From contig VAXT01000069.1 of assembly GCA_005883245.1 (NCBI GenBank), forward strand, positions 1 to 14,400: 14,400 nt of DNA. The letters are read 5' to 3'. The notes under the pieces are model-generated. The model had not been told where the DNA came from. It saw only the letters and a list, made by a program, of their open reading frames with translations, and ran no database searches. This DNA comes from Actinomycetota bacterium. GTDB lineage: Bacteria > Actinomycetota > Thermoleophilia > Gaiellales > Gaiellaceae. A program made the position numbers and the translations under genes. Positions 1 through 7,373 of this stretch are shown here, piece after piece (positions within the stretch are counted from its first letter, which is position 1; every line of letters starts with the position of its first letter).

Positions 1-633
1 ACCGAGGTCACGTATCTCGGCGCGGTCTGGGGCACGATGGCCGCGCTGCGCAGGATGCAGCCGCGCGACCGCGGCACGATCGTCCAGGTCGGTTCAGCGC
101 TCGCGTACCGGTCGATCCCGCTTCAGGCCGCCTACTGCGGCGCGAAATCCGCGCTTCGCGGCTTCACCGAATCGCTCCGCACCGAGCTCCTCCACGACGG
201 CTCGAATGTGCGCCTGACGATGGTCGATCTCCCGGCGCACAACACGCCGCAGTTCCGCTGGAGCCGCGCGAAGATGCCTCGCGAGCCGCAGCCCGTGCCG
301 CCCATCTTCCAGCCCGAGCTCGCGGCCGAAGCGATCGTCTACGTCGCGAGCAACCCACGGCGCGAGCTCGTCGTCGGCTGGCCCGCGCTGAAGGCGATCT
401 ACGGCGAGAAGGTCGCGCCCGGTCTCCTCGACCGCTACCTCGCGCGCAACGGCTACGAGGCGCAACAAACCGACGAGCCCCTCGACGGGGAACGTCCCGG
501 CAACCTCTTCGAGCCCGTCGAAGGCGACTTCTCCGCCCACGGGCCGTTCGACGACCAGGCGAAGCCGCGGAGCCTGCTCTTCGAGCTCGACCGCCGCCTG
601 GCCGCACTCTTCTCGCGAAACGGAAAGGACTGA
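1..633 (+). CDS. Short-chain dehydrogenase/reductase (SDR), 5' end missing
   Basis: The reading frame is open from base 1 and ends with TGA at 631-633, so about 210 C-terminal residues are visible and the Rossmann NAD(P)-binding N-terminus lies outside the window. The catalytic SDR signature is visible: a Ser in VQVGSALAYRS followed by YCGAK (the YxxxK pair), then the usual helix SALRGFTESLRTELL and a VDLPAHNTPQF loop. The family uses NAD(P)H to oxidise or reduce a hydroxyl/keto group in the cytoplasm; the substrate is not evident. The tail after the SDR core is long (through FEPVEGDFSAHGPFDD), as in the longer SDR family oxidoreductases of actinobacteria. The next gene starts one base after the stop, so the two are probably co-transcribed. 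The first in-frame ATG is at 37, but it is internal to the conserved fold and is not the true start. Confidence 0.9.
   Translation, partial: TEVTYLGAVWGTMAALRRMQPRDRGTIVQVGSALAYRSIPLQAAYCGAKSALRGFTESLRTELLHDGSNVRLTMVDLPAHNTPQFRWSRAKMPREPQPVPPIFQPELAAEAIVYVASNPRRELVVGWPALKAIYGEKVAPGLLDRYLARNGYEAQQTDEPLDGERPGNLFEPVEGDFSAHGPFDDQAKPRSLLFELDRRLAALFSRNGKD
624..629 (+). promoter_or_regulatory. Ribosome binding site of the TPP enzyme gene
   Basis: AAAGGA lies five bases ahead of the ATG at 635, within the last codons of the SDR gene. It is a good Shine-Dalgarno match and supports the 635 start. Confidence 0.6.
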
Positions 634-634
634 C

Positions 635-2221
635 ATGACCACGCTCGTCTCCGACTTCATCCTCGACCGCCTCACGCAATGGGGCATCCACCGCATCTAC
701 GGCTTTCCCGGAGACGGGATCAACGGCTTTCTCGGCGCGCTCGACCGCGCCGACGGCGATCCGGAGTTCATCCAGGTCCGCCACGAGGAGATGGCCGCCT
801 TCATGGCCTGCGGGCACGCGAAGTTCACTGGCGAGGTCGGCGTTTGCCTCGCGACGTCCGGGCCTGGTGCGATCCACCTGCTGAACGGCCTCTACGACGC
901 GAAGCTCGACCACGCGCCCGTCGTTGCGATCGTGGGTCAGCAGAAGCGGATGTCGCTCGGCGGCGGCTACCAGCAGGAGGTCGACCTGAACACGCTCTTC
1001 AAGGACGTGTCTGCGTACGTCCAAGTCTGCATGGAGCCGGCTCAGGCGCGGCACCTGGTCGACCGAGCCGTGCGCATCGCCCAGGCGGAGCGGACCGTGT
1101 GCACGCTCATCGTCCCGAACGACGTCCAGGAGGAGAAGGCGGTCCCATCACCGCCGCGGGAGCACGGAGCCGTCTTCTCGGGGATCGGCTACGCGCCGCC
1201 GCGGGTGATGCCGCCAGAGACCGAGCTCGACCGCGCGGCCGGGATCCTGAATGAGGGCGAGAAGGTCGCGATGCTGGTCGGCCAGGGTGCGCTCGGCGCG
1301 GAGGATGAGGTCGTCGAGACGGCCGAGGTGCTCGGCGCGGGCGTGGCGAAGGCGCTCCTCGGACGGGCCGTGCTCCCGGACGATCTTCCGTTCGTGACCG
1401 GCTCGATCGGCCTGCTGGGCACGAGGCCGAGCTACGAGCTGATGTCGGGTTGCGACACGCTGCTCGTCGTCGGCTCGAGCTTTCCGTACTCGGAATGGCT
1501 GCCGAAGGAAGGCCAGGCACGCGGGGTGCAGATCGACATCGACCCGAAGCTGATCGGGCTCCGCTACCCGATGGAGGCGCTCCTCGTCGGCGACGCCACG
1601 GAGACCCTGAAGGAGCTCTTGCCGCGGCTCGAGCGCAAGGAGGATCGCTCGTGGCGCGGGCAGATCGAGGAGTGGGTCGAGGACTGGTGGCGCCTGATGG
1701 AGGACTGGGCGCTGCAGGACGCGGACCCGATCAACCCGCAGCGCGTCATGTGGGAGCTCTCGAAGCAGCTGCCCGACGGCGCGATCCTCGCGGCCGACTC
1801 CGGCTCGTCCACCAACTGGTTCGCGCGCGACCTGCGGCTGCGCAAGGGCATGCAGGCGTCCCTCTCGGGCACGCTCGCGTCGATGGGCGACGCGGTTCCG
1901 TATGCGGTCGCCGCCAAGTTCGCGCATCCGGACCGGCCCGTGATCGCGATCGTCGGCGACGGCTCGTTCCAGATGAACGGGATGAACGAGCTGCTCACCG
2001 TGGCCAAGTACCGCGAGCGCTGGAGCGACCAGCGACTCGTGTTCTGCGTCTTCAACAACCAGGACCTGAACCAGGTCACGTGGGAGCAGCGCGTGCTCTC
2101 CGGTGATCCGATGTACCCGGCGACGCAGCGCATTCCCGACTTCCCGGCCGCGCGCTATGCGGAGCTCGTCGGGCTGCACGGAGTCAAGGTCGACCGTCCC
2201 GACGATCTGGCCGATGCCTGA
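635..2221 (+). CDS. Thiamine-diphosphate enzyme, pyruvate oxidase/acetolactate synthase family, interrupted by an in-frame TGA
   Basis: The frame gives 528 residues to TGA at 2219-2221. All three domains of the family are recognisable: an N-terminal pyrimidine-binding domain with the catalytic Glu in VRHEEMAAF (E51), a central domain around residues 195-330, and a C-terminal pyrophosphate-binding domain with GDG at 441-443 and NN at 474-475. Relatives (PoxB-like TPP-requiring proteins) decarboxylate pyruvate or another 2-keto acid; the exact substrate is unknown. The protein stops at PDDLADA, where relatives continue with Trp. The same frame downstream encodes the missing C-terminus (2228-2419). 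With one changed codon it would be a 594-residue protein of normal family length. The product as written lacks about 65 residues and may be inactive or unstable, unless the stop is read through or is a sequence error. Confidence 0.9.
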   Translation: MTTLVSDFILDRLTQWGIHRIYGFPGDGINGFLGALDRADGDPEFIQVRHEEMAAFMACGHAKFTGEVGVCLATSGPGAIHLLNGLYDAKLDHAPVVAIVGQQKRMSLGGGYQQEVDLNTLFKDVSAYVQVCMEPAQARHLVDRAVRIAQAERTVCTLIVPNDVQEEKAVPSPPREHGAVFSGIGYAPPRVMPPETELDRAAGILNEGEKVAMLVGQGALGAEDEVVETAEVLGAGVAKALLGRAVLPDDLPFVTGSIGLLGTRPSYELMSGCDTLLVVGSSFPYSEWLPKEGQARGVQIDIDPKLIGLRYPMEALLVGDATETLKELLPRLERKEDRSWRGQIEEWVEDWWRLMEDWALQDADPINPQRVMWELSKQLPDGAILAADSGSSTNWFARDLRLRKGMQASLSGTLASMGDAVPYAVAAKFAHPDRPVIAIVGDGSFQMNGMNELLTVAKYRERWSDQRLVFCVFNNQDLNQVTWEQRVLSGDPMYPATQRIPDFPAARYAELVGLHGVKVDRPDDLADA

Positions 2222-2227
2222 GCGGAC

Positions 2228-2419
2228 GTGTTCTCCGCGGGGCGCCCGGCAGTGCTCGAGGCCGTCGTCGACCCGGAGATCCCGCCGCTCCCGCCGCACA
2301 TCACCGGCGAGCAGATGAAGAAGATGACCCGCGCCATGGTCAAGGGCGACCCGGAGGCGGTGGGTGTGATGGAGAAGTCGCTCCGCATGAAGATCGAAGA
2401 GCTTCTCCCGGGGCGGTGA
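2228..2419 (+). pseudogene. Detached C-terminal part of the TPP enzyme
   Basis: This stretch is in the same frame as the TPP enzyme and begins two codons after its premature TGA. It reads FSAGRPAVLEAVVDPEIPPLPP followed by a basic helical tail, which is the standard end of the family (the RPxVLEAVxDPExPPLPPHI segment closes the TPP domain). A GTG at 2228 could in principle start it, but there is no convincing ribosome binding site and a stand-alone fragment of 63 residues makes no functional sense. It is best read as the tail of the gene starting at 635. Its TGA at 2417-2419 overlaps the GTG start of the next gene. Confidence 0.85.
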
Positions 2420-3525
2420 CGTCCGTGGCCGCGGGCGTCGCGGTGGAGCGGGTCGACGTCTCGGCGTACACGATCCCGGCCGAGGAGCCGGAGTCCGACG
2501 GGACCTTCGAGTGGGACTCGACGACGGTCGTCGTCGTCGAGGTTGCGGCGGGCGGCGAGACCGGCCTCGGCTACACGTACGGCCCAAGAGCCGTGGCCGT
2601 TCTGGTCGACGAGCTCCTCGCGCCGCTCTTAACAGGGTCTGACCCCGTGATCTTTACAGGGTCTGACCCCGTTAAGGCGTGGGCTGAGATGGGGAGACGG
2701 CTTCGGAATGCCGGCCGGCCTGGGATCGGGGCGATGGCCATGTCCGCGGTGGACATCGCGCTCTGGGACTTGAAGGCGCGACTCGAGGGCCTGTCCCTCG
2801 TAAAGACCCTGGAGGAGCGGCATGACGTGGTGCCGCTGTACGGGAGCGGAGGCTTCACCTCGTACTCGAACGACCGGCTTGCCGAGCAGCTCGGTGGCTG
2901 GGTCGACGAGGGCTTCCCGCAGGTGAAGATGAAGATCGGCCGCGAGCCGGAGCGCGACCCATCTCGACTGGACGCGGCCAGAGAAGCCATCGGAGAAGCC
3001 GAGCTCTTCGTGGACGCGAACGGCGCGTACGGCCGCTCACAGGCGCTCGAGTGGGCGGACCGGCTCGCCGCCTGGGACGTGCGCTGGCTCGAGGAGCCGG
3101 TCACCTCGGACGACCCCGACGGCCTGCGCACAGTCAGAGAGCGAACCACGATCGACGTCGCAGCCGGCGAGTACGTGTACGTCCTGGCCGACGCGCGGAA
3201 CCTCCTCCAGGCACGGGCGGTCGACTGCCTGCAGGCCGACGTCACGCGCTGCGGAGGGATCACCGGCTTCCTCGAGGTCGCCGCCCTCGCGCACGAGCAC
3301 GGCCTCGACGTCTCTGCCCATTGCGCGCCCCAGACCTCGGCGCATGCCTGCGCCGCGATCCCGAACCTGCGCCACCTCGAATGGTTCCACGACCACGTCC
3401 GCGTCGAGCGGATGCTCTTCGACGGCGCCCTCGAGCCCGAGCACGGCGTGCTCCGACCGGACCGTTCGCGAGCGGGCCATGGTCTCGAGCTCAAGCGGGT
3501 CGAGGCGCAGAGGCACGCCGCGTGA
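2416..3525 (+). CDS. Enolase-superfamily enzyme, mandelate racemase/muconate lactonizing type
   Basis: The protein has 369 residues, normal for the family. The N-terminal capping domain covers about residues 1-130 and the modified TIM barrel follows. Visible active-site residues are the KMK pair (K171, K173), metal ligands D200 in VDANGAY, E226 in LEEP and E252 in AAGEY, and a D275 (QADVTRCGG) with H302 (SAHCAP) dyad as in the mandelate racemase subgroup. Such enzymes abstract a proton next to a carboxylate using Mg2+; many are sugar-acid dehydratases. The substrate cannot be assigned. The GTG start overlaps the preceding TGA by four bases (GTGA), which implies translational coupling to the TPP gene. 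A palindromic element is read in frame at residues 71-87 and gives the duplicated peptide TGSDPV (73-78 and 81-86). Confidence 0.9.
   Translation: MTSVAAGVAVERVDVSAYTIPAEEPESDGTFEWDSTTVVVVEVAAGGETGLGYTYGPRAVAVLVDELLAPLLTGSDPVIFTGSDPVKAWAEMGRRLRNAGRPGIGAMAMSAVDIALWDLKARLEGLSLVKTLEERHDVVPLYGSGGFTSYSNDRLAEQLGGWVDEGFPQVKMKIGREPERDPSRLDAAREAIGEAELFVDANGAYGRSQALEWADRLAAWDVRWLEEPVTSDDPDGLRTVRERTTIDVAAGEYVYVLADARNLLQARAVDCLQADVTRCGGITGFLEVAALAHEHGLDVSAHCAPQTSAHACAAIPNLRHLEWFHDHVRVERMLFDGALEPEHGVLRPDRSRAGHGLELKRVEAQRHAA
2628..2676. repeat. 49-base palindromic element inside a coding sequence
   Basis: Two copies of ACAGGGTCTGACCCCGT (2632-2648 and 2656-2672) lie 24 bases apart. The whole element is an inverted repeat: 21-base arms (2628-2648 and 2656-2676), beginning CTTAAC and ending GTTAAG, match at 18 of 21 positions around a 7-base loop (GATCTTT). 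Each copy also has its own GGGTC-T-GACCC palindrome. GC content is about 53%, clearly below its surroundings, and it introduces codons rare here (TTA, ACA, TCT, TTT, GTT). It resembles REP/MITE-type palindromic repeats. Because the spacing is 24 bases, the element keeps the frame of the enolase-family gene open. Confidence 0.8.
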
Positions 3526-6392
3526 GGATCGCGGCGAAACCGGACCTCCGCTTCCAGACGCCGCCCGTGGGCTCGATCGAGGTCGATCGGGAGGCGCTGC
3601 GCACGCAGCTGGAGGCCGATCTAGAAGGAGAGGTGCGCTTCCGCCCGGGAGACCGCGCGCTCTACGCGACCGGCGGGTCGAACTACCGGCTGATCCCGAT
3701 CGGCGTCGTGATCCCGAGGTCGGTCGACGACGTCCTCGCCACCCTCGCCGCGTGCCGAGGGCACGGCGCGCCGGTCCTGTCTCGCGGCGGCGGCACGAGC
3801 CTTGCGGGCCAGATCGCGAACGTCGCCGTCGTCGTCGACTTCTCGAAGTACCTCAACCGGATTGTCGACATCGACCCCCGGCGAAAGCTTGCGCGCGTTC
3901 AGCCCGGCCTCATCCTCGACCACCTGCGGAACGAGGCCGAGGCGAGATACGGGCTGACCTATGGCCCGGATCCCTCGACGCACGACCACGACCAGGTCGA
4001 GGAGCTGGACGTCGTCACGTACCGCGGAGACCGGTTCACGGTTCGCGAGACGCCCGAGCCCGAGCTCGACCGGATCATCTCGGCAGGAGGCGCCCAGGGC
4101 GAGATCTACAGGAAGCTGCGTGACCTCCGCGACCGCGTGGGCGACCTCGTCCGCGAGCGCTACCCGAACATCCCGCGCCGGGTCTCGGGCTACAACCTCG
4201 ACCGCCTACTGCCCGAGCACGGGTTCGACGTCGCCGCGGCGCTGACCGGTACCGAGAGCACGTGCATAACGGTGCTCGAGGCGACCGTCCGCCTGATCGA
4301 AAGCCCGCCCTGCCGCAGCCTGCTCGTGCTCGGCTTCGCCGACCCGGGCCTCGCCGGCGACCACGTCCCGATGGTCATGGCGCACAAGCCACTCGGCCTC
4401 GAAGGCGTCGACGACGTCCTCCTCGAGGACATGACCCTCGTGCACCTGCACGACGAGCACCTGTCGATGATGCCGCGCGGACACGACTTCCTCCTGATCG
4501 AGTTCGGCGGCGAGACGAAAGAGGAAGCCGACGCGAAGGCGAACGCGCTCGTCGCCGACCTGCGCAAGGACGGAAAGCATCTCCTCGGCTGGACGCTCTA
4601 CGACGACAAGGAGGCCGAGGCCCACGTGTGGGAGGTGCGCGAGGCCGGGCTCGGCGCAACCGCGTTCATCCCGGGCAAGGACGGCTACGAGAGCGCGCTG
4701 TACGGGCACTACGGCCAGGGCTGCATCCACGCGCGCTGGAACTTCGACCTGAAGACGAAGGACGGGATCGCCACGTTCAGGCGGTTCCTCGACGACGCGG
4801 CCGACCTCGTCCTGTCGATGGGCGGCTCGCTGTCGGGCGAGCACGGTGACGGCCAGTCCCGCGCCGAGCTGCTGCCGAAGATGTTCGGCGACGAGCTCGT
4901 CGAGGCGTTCCGCGAGTTCAAGTCGATCTGGGACCCGGACTGGAAGATGAACCCGGGCAAGGTCGTCGACCCGTACCGGATCACGGACAACCTGCGGCTC
5001 GGGACGGGCTATGCGCCTCCGCGGGTCGACACGCACTTCGCGTTCGCCGACGACGGCGGCTCGTTCGCCCACGCGACGGTGCGCTGCGTGGGAATCGGCA
5101 AGTGCCGGCGCACCGAGGGCGGAGTCATGTGCCCGAGCTACATGGTCACGAAGGAGGAGAAGCACACGACGCGCGGGCGCGCGCACCTCCTGTTCGAGAT
5201 GCTCGAGGGCGATCCGGTCGAGGGCGTCTGGTCGAACGAGGAGGTCTTCGAGGCGCTCGACCTCTGCCTGTCGTGCAAGGGCTGCACGAACGACTGCCCT
5301 GTGCACGTCGACATGCCGACGCTGAAGTCCGAGTTCCTCGCGCATCGCTACAAGGGCCGGCTACGACCCCGGCACGCGTACGCCTTCGGGCTGATCGACC
5401 AGGCGGCGCGGGTCGCAGCACATGCCCCCGGGGTCGTCAACGCGCTCACGCAGTCGCCGGGGCTGGCGCGCGTGGCGAAGGCCGTGGCGGGCATGGCGCC
5501 CGAGCGCGAGTTTCCTGCGTTTGCGCCGCAGACGCTCCAGGCCTGGTTCGCGACCCGCGGCAGCGCGGGCAACCCGACCGGCAAGACGGTGCTCCTCTGG
5601 CCGGACACGTTCACCAACCACTTTCACACCGAGGTCGGGGTCGCCGCAGTCGAGGCGCTCGACCGGGCGGGGTACAACGTCGTCGTCCCCGAAGGCCATC
5701 TCTGCTGCGGACGGCCCCTGTACGACTACGGCTTCCTCGGGCTCGCCCGCCTCTATCTCGAACGGACGATCGACCGCTTTCGCGACGAGATCCGTGCGGG
5801 CATCCCGATCGTCGGCATCGAGCCGAGCTGCACCGCCGTCTTCAAGGACGAGCTCGGAAAGATGCTGCCCGACGACGAAGACGGCAAGCGCCTCGCCAAG
5901 CAGATCTTCCACTTCGGCGAGTTCCTCGAGCGCGAGGGCTACGAGCCGCCCACCCTCCCGCGCAAGGTGCTGCTGCACGGTCACTGCCACCACAAGGCGA
6001 CCGGTGGGATGGGCTCGGAGCAGACGTTGCTCGAGCAGATGGGCGCCGAGGTCGAAGCGCCCGATTCGGGCTGTTGCGGCCTCGCAGGCTCGTGGGGCTA
6101 CGAGACCGGTCACTACGACGTCTCGATGGCCTGCGGCGAGCGCGTCCTCCTGCCCGAGGCGCGCCGGGCGTCCACGGGCACCCTGCTCGTCGCCGACGGC
6201 TTCTCGTGCCGCACGCAGATCGAGCACGGCGCGCGTCGTAAGCCGCTGCACCTGGCCCAGGTGGTCGCGCTCGCGCAGAGCGGCGAGATTCCCGCTCGGC
6301 CCGCCAACGGAAGCGCCGGCGTCAAGGTGCTGCTCGGCGCCCTGCTCGCCGGCGGAGCGATCTACGCCGCGAAGCGTGCATGGCCGACCTGA
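3522..6392 (+). CDS. Fused FAD-linked oxidase and iron-sulfur (CCG-domain) protein, GlcD/GlcF- or YdiJ-like
   Basis: GTG at 3522 overlaps the previous TGA by four bases (GTGA), with AGAGG 8 bases upstream, giving 956 residues; the frame is open further upstream but those codons lie inside the previous gene. Order: FAD-binding PCMH domain (SRGGGTSLAGQ at 87-97), FAD-oxidase C-terminal domain (GSLSGEHGDGQ at 435-445, MNPGKVVDPY), ferredoxin-type cysteines (C522, C528, C537; C582, C585, C588, C592), then two CCG/heterodisulfide-reductase-like domains (CCGRPLYDYG at 728-737, CHHKA, CCGLAGSWGYE at 851-861). Residues 933-953 form a hydrophobic helix, a likely membrane anchor. The family oxidises 2-hydroxy acids such as lactate, glycolate or 2-hydroxyglutarate and passes electrons to the respiratory chain. 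Two conserved segments seem absent: the second FAD glycine-rich loop (junction near residue 157) and about 30 residues before GYESALYGHYGQG (near 387), so FAD binding is doubtful. Confidence 0.88.
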   Translation: MRIAAKPDLRFQTPPVGSIEVDREALRTQLEADLEGEVRFRPGDRALYATGGSNYRLIPIGVVIPRSVDDVLATLAACRGHGAPVLSRGGGTSLAGQIANVAVVVDFSKYLNRIVDIDPRRKLARVQPGLILDHLRNEAEARYGLTYGPDPSTHDHDQVEELDVVTYRGDRFTVRETPEPELDRIISAGGAQGEIYRKLRDLRDRVGDLVRERYPNIPRRVSGYNLDRLLPEHGFDVAAALTGTESTCITVLEATVRLIESPPCRSLLVLGFADPGLAGDHVPMVMAHKPLGLEGVDDVLLEDMTLVHLHDEHLSMMPRGHDFLLIEFGGETKEEADAKANALVADLRKDGKHLLGWTLYDDKEAEAHVWEVREAGLGATAFIPGKDGYESALYGHYGQGCIHARWNFDLKTKDGIATFRRFLDDAADLVLSMGGSLSGEHGDGQSRAELLPKMFGDELVEAFREFKSIWDPDWKMNPGKVVDPYRITDNLRLGTGYAPPRVDTHFAFADDGGSFAHATVRCVGIGKCRRTEGGVMCPSYMVTKEEKHTTRGRAHLLFEMLEGDPVEGVWSNEEVFEALDLCLSCKGCTNDCPVHVDMPTLKSEFLAHRYKGRLRPRHAYAFGLIDQAARVAAHAPGVVNALTQSPGLARVAKAVAGMAPEREFPAFAPQTLQAWFATRGSAGNPTGKTVLLWPDTFTNHFHTEVGVAAVEALDRAGYNVVVPEGHLCCGRPLYDYGFLGLARLYLERTIDRFRDEIRAGIPIVGIEPSCTAVFKDELGKMLPDDEDGKRLAKQIFHFGEFLEREGYEPPTLPRKVLLHGHCHHKATGGMGSEQTLLEQMGAEVEAPDSGCCGLAGSWGYETGHYDVSMACGERVLLPEARRASTGTLLVADGFSCRTQIEHGARRKPLHLAQVVALAQSGEIPARPANGSAGVKVLLGALLAGGAIYAAKRAWPT

Positions 6393-6599
6393 GATCCTCG
6401 ACGGCTCGACTTCTCCGGCTTCGAGCGCGACGACACGGGCGTCCCCGTCCCGTACCCGGACGCGCTCGTCCCGCAGGTCTGGTCGGCGGGTGCGCCTCTG
6501 CTCGCGCTCCGCACGCTGCTCGGGCTCGAGGCGGACAACCGAAAGAGGCGCACGTCGCCGCACGTGCCCGAGGAGCTCGGCCGGATCCGTTTGCACTAG
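6393..6599 (+). pseudogene. Remnant of a glycogen-debranching (amylo-alpha-1,6-glucosidase-like) protein C-terminus
   Basis: Directly after the stop of the oxidase gene, and in the same frame, about 68 codons run to TAG at 6597-6599 with no start codon of their own. The translation contains GFERDDTGVPVPYPDALVPQ, then VWSAGAPLLALRTLLGLEAD, and ends VPEELGRIRLH. From memory of the family, this matches the C-terminal end of glycogen-debranching-domain proteins in actinobacteria (the PYPxAxxPQxWxAGAPLLLLRxLLGL segment). Only this tail remains, so the gene was probably removed by a deletion that left its 3' end. Its stop codon shares CTAG with the stop of the convergent fdhD gene. Assignment rests on one motif stretch. 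Confidence 0.6.
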
Positions 6600-7372
6600 G
6601 CGATGCGATCAGGCCGCGTGTAGACGTTCATCCGGCCCCCGCGGACGAAACCGCAGAGCGTGATGCCCTGCTCGGCCCCGAGCTCGACGGCGAGGGTCGA
6701 CGGCGCGCCGACCGCGACGAGGATCGGACAGCCGGCGACCGCCGCCTTCTGGACGAGCTCGAACGAGAGCCGGCCGCTGACACAGAGAATCGAATCGTGG
6801 AGCGGTAGCTTCTCCTCGCGGAACGCCCAGCCGATCACCTTGTCCATCGCGTTGTGCCGTCCTACGTCCTCGCGAACGCACAGGAGCTCGCCCGCGGAGT
6901 CGAAGAGCCCGGTGGCGTGGAGGCCGCCGGTCTCGGTGAACGCCGCCTGGCTCTCGCGCAGGCGTTCGGGGAGAGCCGAGATCAGACTCGCCGTAACGCG
7001 CAGCTCGCTCACGACCGGCTTCGCCTCCACGCGCACGGCCTCGAGCGCGCCCTTACCGCATACACCGCACGACGAGGTCGTGTAGAAGCTCCGCCGCAGT
7101 CGCTCCGGGTCGAAGCCGTCTGCGGACACGTCGACCGTGTTCGCGGCGAGGTCGTCCGGGAGCGAGGCCGAGCGTGGCTCGAGCCCCTCCGAGAGGCAGA
7201 AGCCGAGCGCGAGCTCCTCGTCGTGCCCGGGCGTCCGCATCGTCACCGCCACAGGCTCGCCGCCGATCCTGATCTCGAGCGGCTCCTCGACCGCGACGGC
7301 GTCCCGTTCGCGGCTGCCGCCGGGCAGGCGCATCACGTCCGCCGATGCCGTCGAGTACGGCGGCGCGGCCAC
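6596..7372 (-). CDS. fdhD: Formate dehydrogenase accessory sulfurtransferase FdhD
   Basis: The protein has 258 residues. The family signatures are clear: EEPLEIRIGGEPVAVTMRTP near the N-terminus, DEELALGFCLSEG at 51-63, the active-site cysteine pair in SSCGVCGKG (C102 and C105), FTETGGLHATGLF, EDVGRHNAMDKVIGW at 168-182, and the C-terminal FVRGGRMNVYT. FdhD takes sulfur from an IscS-type desulfurase and transfers it to the molybdenum cofactor of formate dehydrogenase and related bis-MGD enzymes in the cytoplasm. The GTG start used here lies one base beyond the stop of the upstream DUF6457 gene; an ATG at residue 14 is an alternative. No molybdoenzyme gene is in the window, so its client must be encoded elsewhere. 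Confidence 0.95.
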   Translation of the reverse strand: MAAPPYSTASADVMRLPGGSRERDAVAVEEPLEIRIGGEPVAVTMRTPGHDEELALGFCLSEGLEPRSASLPDDLAANTVDVSADGFDPERLRRSFYTTSSCGVCGKGALEAVRVEAKPVVSELRVTASLISALPERLRESQAAFTETGGLHATGLFDSAGELLCVREDVGRHNAMDKVIGWAFREEKLPLHDSILCVSGRLSFELVQKAAVAGCPILVAVGAPSTLAVELGAEQGITLCGFVRGGRMNVYTRPDRIA

Positions 7373-7373
7373 G

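Noticed and set aside
2219..2221. TGA read as selenocysteine, or TGA reassigned to Trp genome-wide
   Set aside because: The position fits Trp rather than an active-site Cys/Sec and no selenocysteine insertion hairpin was noticed after it; TGA ends the SDR, racemase-like, oxidase, DUF6457 and cpaF genes, so the code is standard.
1148..2587. A 479-codon minus-strand open frame opposite the TPP enzyme
   Set aside because: It is low-complexity Arg/Pro/Leu sequence antisense to a clearly recognisable enzyme and has no motif of its own.
2632..2672. CRISPR array
   Set aside because: There are only two copies with a 7-base gap, and they form a hairpin; no further repeats or cas genes.
4206..6596. 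Long minus-strand open frames opposite the FAD/Fe-S oxidase
   Set aside because: They mirror the codon bias of the real gene and show no family signature.
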